Shown: piece by piece, positions 1 through 4,781 of the stretch
Numbering within the stretch: the stretch's first letter is position 1
Layout of the letters: the number at the start of each line of letters is the position of its first letter
Assembly: GCA_964353405.1 (NCBI GenBank)
Contig: CAYGWJ010000395.1
Location: 1-5,504, forward strand
Length of the DNA stretch: 5,504 nucleotides
Reading direction: 5' to 3'
DNA from: JBGLNJ01 sp964353405
Lineage (GTDB): Bacteria > Chloroflexota > Anaerolineae > Fen-1058
Translations under genes and position numbers: made by a program
The notes under the pieces: model-generated
Databases searched by the model: none
Seen by the model: the letters and a program-made list of their open reading frames with translations, nothing else
Told to the model about the DNA's origin: nothing

Positions 1-585
1 CGGCTGACGTTCAAGCGATTGGTGGATGGGCTGACGGCATTTCGCCAAGTATATCATGGCAAGCTGTGGATCGGGGGCATGCTAGTCAAAGGCTTGTACG
101 ACACCGAAGACGCCTTGCGCGGTATCGCGACCGCTTTGCGAAGCATCGAACCCGATCAGGTGCACATCGTCCTGCCCACCCGTCCGCCGGCGGAGCCGTG
201 GGTAGAGCCGCCGGACGAGGCCGGGCTGATGCGGGCAGTAGCCATTCTGGGCGACATTGCCCGGGTCGTGCACCCGGCCGAGGGTGATTTTGATCTGTCG
301 GGTTGTGACACGGTGGTGGATGCTATCGTTGGCATCATCACCCGTCACCCCATGCGCGAGGACGAGTTGGTGCGCGCGTTGGAACGCTGGACGCCGGGGC
401 AGGTGGAAGAAGCGTTACAGGCTCTTATCGCCAGCGGTCAGGCTCAACGAGTGGTGCGTCACGGCGCTCGCTTTTGGAGCACGGTAGCCTCGCACTACCC
501 GGAGTGGGCGAGTTCCAGGTCAGCCGTGCCACAAAGTGTGGATCGCGAGAGCGAGGAGAACCATGTCGCACATTCACATTCCTGA
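1..585 (+). CDS. Radical SAM protein, C-terminal part (5' end outside window)
   Basis: The frame is open from base 1, so the 194 visible residues are the C-terminal part of a longer protein; a TTG at 19 is internal and not a start. The part resembles the end of the TIM-barrel of COG0731-type radical SAM Fe-S oxidoreductases: L-T-F-K-R-L-V-D-G-L then F-R-Q-V-Y-H-G-K-L-W, a hydrophobic strand M-L-V-K-G-L-Y-D-T, and V-H-I-V-L-P-T-R-P-P-A-E-P-W. The cysteine cluster CxxxCxxC would lie upstream and cannot be checked. Residues about 100-155 (T-V-V-D-A-I-V-G-I-I-T-R-H-P-M-R-E-D-E-L to H-G-A-R-F-W-S) look like a small winged-helix domain appended to the enzyme, as in related proteins. The usual asparagine of the G-x-N-D loop is Tyr here. 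The stop lies inside the next gene (23-base overlap), suggesting one transcript. The substrate is unknown; family assignment is fairly sure, function is not. Confidence 0.8.
   Translation, partial: RLTFKRLVDGLTAFRQVYHGKLWIGGMLVKGLYDTEDALRGIATALRSIEPDQVHIVLPTRPPAEPWVEPPDEAGLMRAVAILGDIARVVHPAEGDFDLSGCDTVVDAIVGIITRHPMREDELVRALERWTPGQVEEALQALIASGQAQRVVRHGARFWSTVASHYPEWASSRSAVPQSVDRESEENHVAHSHS
553..558 (+). promoter_or_regulatory. Shine-Dalgarno for cbiM-like gene
   Basis: GAGGAG stands four bases before ATG 563. It supports ATG 563 over an in-frame GTG at 536, which would add nine residues (ending R-A-R-R-T) in front of the conserved N-terminus. Confidence 0.75.
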
Positions 586-1348
586 TGGCGTGATGCCGCT
601 TTGGTTGATCTTGCTGGGCTGGATAGGCGCAGCTTGCCTGTTAGGTTGGGCGACGCGGCGACTGGGGCGGAGAGACATTCGCCAGTCTGTGCCGCGCGTC
701 GGCGTGATGGCAGCCGCGATGCTGGTGGCCATGTCCACCGAGTTTGTGCCGATTGGTTATCACATGAATCTGACCGTCGTGGCCGGCATTATGGTGGGGC
801 CGGCATTGGGCATCGTGGCGGCGTTTATCGTCGTATTGATCCTGGCGTTGTTCGGGCACGGCGGCATCACTGTGGTGGGCTTGAATACGCTCGTCATCGG
901 CGCAGAGTGTGTGCTGGGCTGGCTGCTGTTTCGCGTCCTGACGTGGGGATTAGGCGCGCGGATCAAATCGCCGGGCGTGTTGGCCGGCGCAGCCACCGTG
1001 CTGACGTTGATCGTGACCACGTCGCTGCTCATCGGGATTGTCGCATTAAGCCAGGCCGATGTTCACATACACGCAACAGCTCTCGAACAGTCCCAATCGC
1101 CTCTGGCTGAAGGGGTATTGCGCAACACATTTGTCGGCGGCGAACACGAGCACGTCACTCAAAAGATGAACATGGCTGCCTTTGCCCTGCTGACGTATGG
1201 ATTGGGCGCAATCGGATGGGTGATCGAGGCATTTATCTCTGGTGTGATCGTGCAGTTCATCGCCCGCGTGAGACGCAACTTGATTTTTGAACCAGGCCGA
1301 GAGGAGGGCGCGTGCGAGACGAATGGAGCTGGCGCCACACCGTCCTAG
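563..1348 (+). CDS. cbiM: CbiM/NikM-like ECF transporter membrane (S) component
   Basis: This 261-residue polytopic membrane protein belongs to the CbiM/NikM family, the substrate-capturing subunit of energy-coupling-factor importers for Co2+ or Ni2+. It opens M-S-H-I-H-I-P-D-G-V-M-P, a variant of the family's M-H-I-P-D-G signature. Other family marks are F-V-P-I-G-Y-H-M-N-L-T (about 61-71, His67), A-L-F-G-H-G-G-I-T-V-V-G-L-N (about 95-108), and six or so hydrophobic segments (about 13-30, 46-60, 70-97, 103-127, 138-163, 205-234). In known NikM structures the metal is bound by the Met1 amine, His2 and a downstream His, so two extra residues before H-I-P-D-G matter. A polar loop at about 164-203 carries D-V-H-I-H and G-G-E-H-E-H followed by Met-rich K-M-N-M, plausibly extra metal ligands outside the membrane. 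ATG 563 is chosen for its GAGGAG and N-terminal match. No CbiN, CbiQ or CbiO follows; the next gene, overlapping by 37 bases, is YibE/F. Metal specificity is not readable from sequence. Confidence 0.85.
   Translation: MSHIHIPDGVMPLWLILLGWIGAACLLGWATRRLGRRDIRQSVPRVGVMAAAMLVAMSTEFVPIGYHMNLTVVAGIMVGPALGIVAAFIVVLILALFGHGGITVVGLNTLVIGAECVLGWLLFRVLTWGLGARIKSPGVLAGAATVLTLIVTTSLLIGIVALSQADVHIHATALEQSQSPLAEGVLRNTFVGGEHEHVTQKMNMAAFALLTYGLGAIGWVIEAFISGVIVQFIARVRRNLIFEPGREEGACETNGAGATPS
1301..1306 (+). promoter_or_regulatory. Shine-Dalgarno for YibE/F gene
   Basis: GAGGAG lies within the cbiM coding region five bases before GTG 1312. It decides for the GTG start, since the next in-frame ATG is about 105 codons downstream and would remove the first membrane segment and most of the external domain. 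Confidence 0.7.
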
Positions 1349-2529
1349 TTTTGTCCGGCGTTTTGATCCTGGTCGCCTTTGCGGCTATAGCTCTCTTGCT
1401 GCAACTGCGCTCACAGCCAGCGTCGAGCGCAGCCACGCCGACGCCACGCGTTCCATCCAGCACCGCAGGCGATTCGCAAACGGTCGAGGCGCGCGTCGTG
1501 CGTGTGATCGAAACAAGCCAGATTGAGCTGACTCCCGGCCAGTCGCAGACCGTGCAGCGACTTGAAATAGAGATCGTCAGCGGCCCGCTGCGCGGCGAGC
1601 GCGTCGAGGTCGAGCACGGCGGGATGAGCCTGACGAACGAGTACTCGTTGTATCGCGAAGGCGATCACGTGCTGGCGATGGTTTCTTCGCGGCCTGATGG
1701 CGAACGCATGTTGATGGTCACCGATTTTGTGCGCATCGGGGCGCTGACGCTGCTGGGCGTGGTCTTTGTCGGCGCGACAGTGCTGGTGAGCGGATGGAAG
1801 GGCGTGCGGGCGCTGATGGGGCTGGCCGTCAGCTTTATCGTCTTGCTGGGTTTTGTCCTGCCACAAATCCTGGCCGGGCACGACCCAGTGCTGATAAGTG
1901 TGATCGGCTCGTTTGTCCTGCTGGCCGCCACGCTCTACCTGACGCAAGGCTGGGCGCTCAAGACGCATGCGGCCTTGTTGGGCGTGTTCTTTAGCCTGCT
2001 TCTGACTGGCGCGCTAGCCTCATTTGCGGTCGGCCTGGCGCGCTTGAGTGGCTTTGGCTCCGAGGAGGCCATGTTCTTGCAGGCGGCGGGCACATCCGTC
2101 AATCTGCGCGGGTTGCTGCTGGCCGGAATGATCGTCGGCACGCTGGGCGTGTTGGATGACGTGATCGTGGGGCAGGCTTCTGCTGTGATGGAACTGGCCG
2201 AAGCGAACCCGTCACTGCGCGGAGCGTGGCGTGAGCTGTACCGGCGCGCGATGAACATTGGGCACGACCACATCGCGGCGACGGTCAACACGCTGGTGCT
2301 GGCTTACGTCGGTGCGGCGATGCCGCTGTTGCTGCTCTTCCAACTCTATCCCGAGCCGTGGGGAGTGACACTCAACCGCGAGATGATTGCCGAGGAAATC
2401 GTGCGGACGTTGGTGGGCAGCCTGGGCTTGATCGCCGCCGTGCCGATCACGACATTCATCGCCAGCCTGCTCCGCAGCTTTCGGTTGCCCGTCAGCTACC
2501 GCTTCTACGATAGAGAAAAGCCACTATAA
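1312..2529 (+). CDS. YibE/F family multi-pass membrane protein
   Basis: This 405-residue protein matches the YibE/F family (COG5438), whose biochemical role is not established. After a short basic N-terminus comes one membrane segment (about 10-30), then a Ser/Thr/Pro-rich stretch (33-55) and a soluble beta-rich domain (about 56-140) with R-V-V-R-V-I-E-T, G-P-L-R-G-E-R-V-E-V and Y-R-E-G-D-H-V-L, probably outside the membrane. The rest is a block of about seven membrane segments from 141 to 388. Conserved-looking motifs are W-A-L-K-T-H-A-A-L-L-G (214-224), G-T-L-G-V-L-D-D-V-I-V-G-Q-A (277-289) and M-N-I-G-H-D-H-I-A-A-T-V-N-T-L (314-328); their charged and His residues inside membrane regions hint at a transport role, which is inference. 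Length is normal for a fused YibE+F protein and no frame is broken. Its GTG start lies inside cbiM and its TAA overlaps the next ATG as TAATG, so it is in the middle of the operon. Confidence 0.85.
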   Translation: MRDEWSWRHTVLVLSGVLILVAFAAIALLLQLRSQPASSAATPTPRVPSSTAGDSQTVEARVVRVIETSQIELTPGQSQTVQRLEIEIVSGPLRGERVEVEHGGMSLTNEYSLYREGDHVLAMVSSRPDGERMLMVTDFVRIGALTLLGVVFVGATVLVSGWKGVRALMGLAVSFIVLLGFVLPQILAGHDPVLISVIGSFVLLAATLYLTQGWALKTHAALLGVFFSLLLTGALASFAVGLARLSGFGSEEAMFLQAAGTSVNLRGLLLAGMIVGTLGVLDDVIVGQASAVMELAEANPSLRGAWRELYRRAMNIGHDHIAATVNTLVLAYVGAAMPLLLLFQLYPEPWGVTLNREMIAEEIVRTLVGSLGLIAAVPITTFIASLLRSFRLPVSYRFYDREKPL

Positions 2530-2854
2530 TGCGGCGCGAAAAAGTCATATCGGCGGTCATTTGGAGCCTTATGATGACCTTGAAAGTGTTGCAGATTGCT
2601 TTGAGCATTCTGTTATCCGGCACTCGCAGTATTTGAGCTTCATGCTGCTCAACGCTGGGCTGATGCTTGTCGCTCAGCATGGGTTGACCACAGTTCTGGG
2701 CATAGTGGCGATAGGAATGGATTGCCTGATTACGCGAGAGGCAGATCGGGAAGGTATCGAAAAGTTTGGAGATGACTATCAACACTACATGGAAAAGGTG
2801 CCGAGCATAAACTTTTTGACAGGATTCATACGGTTGCTGCGACGCAGAATGTGA
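2529..2854 (+). pseudogene. Broken isoprenylcysteine-methyltransferase-like gene
   Basis: Two reading frames together look like one damaged gene. ATG 2529 overlaps the YibE/F stop (TAATG) and opens a 35-codon frame to TGA 2634-2636; it begins M-R-R-E-K-V-I-S-A-V-I-W-S-L-M-M and stays hydrophobic. A second frame, offset by one base, is open through 2854. From about 2612 it reads V-I-R-H-S-Q-Y-L-S-F-M-L-L-N-A-G, then a hydrophobic segment, then R-E-A-D-R-E-G-I-E-K-F-G-D-D-Y-Q-H-Y and V-P. This is the C-terminal pattern of ICMT-like membrane methyltransferases (R-H-P-Q-Y-L-G ... R-E-E ... F-G-x-x-Y ... Y ... V-P). The family is usually about 150-200 residues, while only about 108 codons lie here and 326 is not a multiple of three, so an internal loss of 3n+1 bases is likely near 2600-2618. 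The usual Pro after R-H is Ser, another sign of decay. A TTG at 2561 could start the second frame, but has no clear ribosome site. Confidence 0.6.
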
Positions 2855-2879
2855 GCAGAATGAATCTGAGGATGCTATC

Positions 2880-3857
2880 GTGCGCCGGTTCAAGTTGAGT
2901 TGGCTGTTGGCATTGGTTGTGTGCCTGGGCGGGTTGTGCGTCGCGCATCACGCGCAGACTGCGCTTGTCCCGCCCTCACCCTCGCCACAGCCTCAACTGG
3001 TGACGACGCAAGTCATGGCGACCGTGACTGCCGCGCCGGTCAAGATGACCTTGGCCCCTGTTCCGACCAAGGTTGCCCCGCACACACCAGGAGCAACGCA
3101 GATGCCCCGCGCAAGCAATCCTGTCACGTTGACGATTGTCTATGACAATCTTCCCTTTGATGCGCGGCTCAAGACCGACTGGGGATTCGCTTCCCTAGTC
3201 GAGACAGGTAAGACGATAGTGCTGTTCGATACTGGCGGCGACGGGCCAACGCTGATGAGCAACCTGTCCGTGCTTGGCTTTGACCCGCGCCGGATAGATG
3301 CGGTTGTTCTCTCGCACGTTCACAACGACCACATCGGTGGGCTGTACGCGCTCCTGGCTGTCAACGATCTTGCGACGGTATTTGTGCCGCGCTCTTTCCC
3401 CGACGAGTTCAAGACACGCGTGAGCAAGCGCGCGCCCGTCATCCAGGTGCGCGAGCCGATGACGATTACAGAGAACATCCGTACCACTGGCGAAGTAGAC
3501 GGCGCAATCATCGAGCAAGCCCTCATCGTCCAGACGAATAAAGGGCTGGTCGTGATGACGGGCTGTGCGCATCCTGGTATCGTCGAGATCGTGAAACGGG
3601 CGAAAGCCTACGGCGAGGTGCACCTCGTCATGGGCGGCTTTCACCTGGCAGACAAGAGCGCGCAAGAGATCGAAACGTTAATTGCAGAGTTGAAGCGATT
3701 GGGGGTGCGCCAGGTCGCACCGAGTCACTGTACGGGCGAGGCTGCCATTCGACAATTCAGCGCTGCCTTCGGCGCCGATTTCATTCAGGCGGGCGCGGGT
3801 CTGCGAATCGCTATTCCGGCGAAGGACTGGGGCGAAGCACACGCCGCCCGGCAATGA
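2880..3857 (+). CDS. Exported or membrane-anchored MBL-fold metallohydrolase (COG1237 type)
   Basis: The 325-residue product begins with basic M-R-R-F-K, a hydrophobic run (about 8-22) and a long Pro/Ser/Thr/Ala linker (about 28-80), so the enzyme part probably works outside the cytoplasm. Whether the N-terminus is cut or kept as an anchor is unclear: no clean lipobox precedes Cys15 or Cys20. The catalytic domain (about 82-312) has V-L-F-D-T-G-G (114-120), the metal motif S-H-V-H-N-D-H-I-G-G (145-154), G-C-A-H-P-G-I (228-234), G-G-F-H-L (252-256) and S-H-C-T-G (282-286). This set fits COG1237 metal-dependent hydrolases, the group that includes enzymes named after dihydropterin-aminobenzene phosphate synthase from archaea; that reaction cannot be assumed here. 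A typical two-metal site is expected. GTG 2880 is preceded by GAGG at 2868-2871. It lies 25 bases after the pseudogene and 95 before fur, and is probably the operon's last gene. Confidence 0.85.
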   Translation: MRRFKLSWLLALVVCLGGLCVAHHAQTALVPPSPSPQPQLVTTQVMATVTAAPVKMTLAPVPTKVAPHTPGATQMPRASNPVTLTIVYDNLPFDARLKTDWGFASLVETGKTIVLFDTGGDGPTLMSNLSVLGFDPRRIDAVVLSHVHNDHIGGLYALLAVNDLATVFVPRSFPDEFKTRVSKRAPVIQVREPMTITENIRTTGEVDGAIIEQALIVQTNKGLVVMTGCAHPGIVEIVKRAKAYGEVHLVMGGFHLADKSAQEIETLIAELKRLGVRQVAPSHCTGEAAIRQFSAAFGADFIQAGAGLRIAIPAKDWGEAHAARQ

Positions 3858-3914
3858 CACCTCACTTGTCTCCCTCGTGACATCTGTCACTTGTCGTTAC
3901 CAGGGAGCCGGGCG
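3845..3914 (+). repeat. Nested inverted repeats at the end of the MBL gene and upstream of fur
   Basis: CGCCCGGC at 3845-3852 is exactly complementary to GCCGGGCG at 3907-3914, and inside it CTCCCT at 3870-3875 pairs with AGGGAG at 3902-3907 (the two outer arms share base 3907). A third palindrome sits in the core at 3877-3890. In the transcript running out of the MBL gene this could fold into a stacked stem and an AT-rich stretch follows, but there is no run of T that would make it a standard intrinsic terminator. It may mark the 3' end of the left operon, or simply be operator symmetry. Confidence 0.45.
3877..3890 (+). promoter_or_regulatory. Palindromic operator candidate GTGACATCTGTCAC
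   Basis: Two 6-base arms (GTGACA and TGTCAC) separated by TC form a perfect dyad directly before the proposed -35 element. The octamer CACTTGTC also occurs twice nearby (3863-3870 and 3888-3895). With a two-base gap it is a poor hairpin and better read as a protein-binding dyad; the binding protein is unknown and it does not look like a Fur box. Confidence 0.4.
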
Positions 3915-3920
3915 TATCAT
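3891..3920 (+). promoter_or_regulatory. Sigma-70-type promoter candidate for fur
   Basis: TTGTCG (3891-3896) and TATCAT (3915-3920) are 18 bases apart and match the consensus at 4 and 5 of 6 positions. Transcription would start a few bases downstream, within or at the Fur box at 3926-3940, which suits repression. An alternative -10, TAATAT at 3920-3925, would leave too long a spacer from the same -35. Confidence 0.5.
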
Positions 3921-3925
3921 AATAT

Positions 3926-3940
3926 TGATAATTATTCTCA
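3926..3940 (+). promoter_or_regulatory. Fur box (7-1-7) before fur
   Basis: TGATAATTATTCTCA matches the classical TGATAAT-N-ATTATCA operator at all but one of the 14 defined positions, and one more base on each side (T...A) extends the symmetry to 17 bases. An overlapping dyad TATCA-N6-TGATA at 3915-3930 could be a second binding register. It lies 12 bases before the ATG at 3953 and next to the proposed -10, so it most likely gives autoregulation by the Fur-family protein encoded just downstream. The position leaves unclear whether it also affects the left operon, which reads towards it. Confidence 0.75.
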
Positions 3941-3952
3941 AAAAGGTGCTGC

Positions 3953-4402
3953 ATGGCTCAATCGAAAAGCCTGACTGAATCACTGCACTCTAACGGTCGA
4001 AGGGTCACCCGCCAGCGGCGACTGGTGATGCAGGTGCTACAAGAGAATCCGGGACACCTGGAGGTAGAGGTAGTACATTCCTTGGCTAAAGAGAGCGATC
4101 CCAAGATCAGCCTGGCAACCGTCTACCGCACCCTGGCGGTGCTGAAAGAAATGGGGATGGTGAAAGATCATGCCCTGGGAGAGAGCCACGCTCACTTTGA
4201 GGCAGCGCCGGAAAAGCCGCACTATCACTTTACCTGTCGCAAGTGCGGACAAGTGATCGAGTTCGACGCGCCCCAGGTTATGCAGGCGGTGCGCGCCCTG
4301 AGCAAACGCGAGAGGCTCCAGGTCGCCGACGTGCATTTGTTTCTCAGCGGCTATTGCGCCAAGTGTCGGACTGGAGACACAAAGGTAAAGGTCAACATCT
4401 GA
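3953..4402 (+). CDS. fur: Fur-family metal-responsive transcriptional regulator
   Basis: This 149-residue cytoplasmic repressor has the two-domain Fur layout. The N-terminal winged helix (about 8-83) includes R-R-V-T-R-Q-R and the recognition-helix pattern I-S-L-A-T-V-Y-R-T-L (52-61) with L-K-E-M-G-M-V. The C-terminal metal-binding, dimerising part (about 84-149) has H90-Y-H92-F-T-C95-x-x-C98 and C135-x-x-C138, the four Cys expected to hold a structural Zn. His35, Glu83, His90, His92 and Glu103 line up with the sensory site of Fur/PerR proteins; Glu83 where PerR has Asp favours Fur-like over PerR-like sensing. The H-H-D-H stretch of E. coli Fur is P-H-Y-H here, so the additional regulatory site is probably reduced. 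ATG 3953 follows AAGGTG (3943-3948), and a Fur box lies immediately upstream. Iron is the likeliest signal, but Zn, Mn or Ni sensing (Zur, Mur, Nur) cannot be excluded from sequence. Confidence 0.9.
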   Translation: MAQSKSLTESLHSNGRRVTRQRRLVMQVLQENPGHLEVEVVHSLAKESDPKISLATVYRTLAVLKEMGMVKDHALGESHAHFEAAPEKPHYHFTCRKCGQVIEFDAPQVMQAVRALSKRERLQVADVHLFLSGYCAKCRTGDTKVKVNI

Positions 4403-4503
4403 AACCCCAGAGAGGCAATCGTCGCAGACCTCAAGTGGCCTTGTATGCAGCAGAGTTTGTCGCCGACCTTCCAGTCAGCGTGGAAACGCACGCAGCACAA
4501 TAA
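4403..4503 (+). other. Spacer after fur with no recognised feature
   Basis: I see no gene, clear terminator hairpin or promoter in this stretch. One frame entered from within fur stays open to TAA 4501-4503, but it overlaps fur over most of its length and does not read like a protein. Together with the short frames at 4504-4760 it forms a 379-base gap between the regulator and the methyltransferase. Confidence 0.5.
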
Positions 4504-4695
4504 TTGTTCTGTTGCGCAGAATGGTTTTGGAAAAGACAGGTCAATTCCTATGCGTTACAGGTTGAACCAGACAGGTTCAAGTTTGAAGACAAGGCTATGC
4601 TCGATTACAAGGAAGCTTTGAGAATAGAAAAGGCGCGAAATGAATTCTTTGTTCAGCTAAAAGAGTTGCTTCAAAAGCAGCAAGGGGGGAGATGA
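4504..4695 (+). pseudogene. Unrecognised short frame, probable C-terminal remnant
   Basis: The frame is open from TTG 4504 (directly after an in-frame TAA) for 63 codons. The first part is poor, but from about residue 20 it reads like the charged helical end of a real protein: F-K-F-E-D-K-A-M-L-D-Y-K-E-A-L-R, then E-K-A-R-N-E-F-F-V-Q-L-K-E-L-L and a Q-K-Q-Q-G-G-R tail. I do not recognise the family. Hand counting gives about 42% G+C here against about 66% in a 120-base sample of the YibE/F gene (1741-1860), so its origin may differ. No ribosome site precedes TTG 4504. It ends in an ATGA overlap with another short frame, as genes in an operon do. Best read as the 3' end of a gene whose front part was lost; a genuine small protein is possible but less likely. 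Confidence 0.4.
4562..4580 (+). repeat. Small perfect hairpin inside the remnant frame
   Basis: TTGAACC (4562-4568) and GGTTCAA (4574-4580) are exact complements separated by AGACA. The stem is 7 pairs. It has no T-run after it and lies inside an open frame, so I assign no role. Confidence 0.35.
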
Positions 4696-4760
4696 GTCCG
4701 GCCTTGATTATGGAGGGTGTCAAGGTGTTAGCAAATTTGCCCGGAGCAGGAAATTTTTGA
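4692..4760 (+). CDS. Very short frame overlapping the previous stop (ATGA)
   Basis: ATG 4692 overlaps the TGA of the preceding frame (ATGA) and has a purine-rich GGGGGGAG directly before it, a normal arrangement for translational coupling. It codes for 22 residues, M-S-P-A-L-I-M-E-G-V-K-V-L-A-N-L-P-G-A-G then N-F, and stops at TGA 4758-4760. This stop is in the same frame as the methyltransferase that begins at 4782. It may be the front end of a truncated gene, the leftover of an older junction, or a chance frame; no family is recognised. Confidence 0.2.
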   Translation: MSPALIMEGVKVLANLPGAGNF

Positions 4761-4769
4761 GCATGTTGC

Positions 4770-4775
4770 AAGGAG
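4770..4775 (+). promoter_or_regulatory. Shine-Dalgarno for the methyltransferase (supports TTG start)
   Basis: AAGGAG stands six bases before TTG 4782. There is no in-frame ATG between the TGA at 4758-4760 and the conserved part of the protein, so this site decides for a TTG start. Confidence 0.7.
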
Positions 4776-4781
4776 CGAAGC

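Noticed and set aside
536..562. Upstream GTG start for the CbiM-like gene
   Set aside because: It would place nine residues before the family's N-terminal signature, and the GAGGAG at 553-558 fits ATG 563.
1411..1968. 185-codon reverse-strand frame
   Set aside because: It is a shadow of the YibE/F gene, rich in His/Gln/Arg from reverse reading of GC-rich codons, without any recognisable motif.
2492..2893. 133-codon reverse-strand frame opposite the broken methyltransferase gene
   Set aside because: It is antisense to the ICMT-like pseudogene and extends into both neighbours; its translation has no domain-like pattern, and the forward strand carries clear family motifs.
3845..3914. Intrinsic terminator between the MBL gene and fur
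   Set aside because: The arms are GC-rich but 54 bases apart and no T-run follows, so a standard Rho-independent terminator cannot be claimed.
4243..4503. 86-codon forward frame beginning inside fur
   Set aside because: Most of it overlaps the well-supported fur frame, no ribosome site precedes it, and the part after fur is too short to judge.
4562..4580. Transposon-end hairpin of the IS200/IS605 type
   Set aside because: Only one isolated 7-pair hairpin is seen, with no transposase, partner end or target motif nearby.
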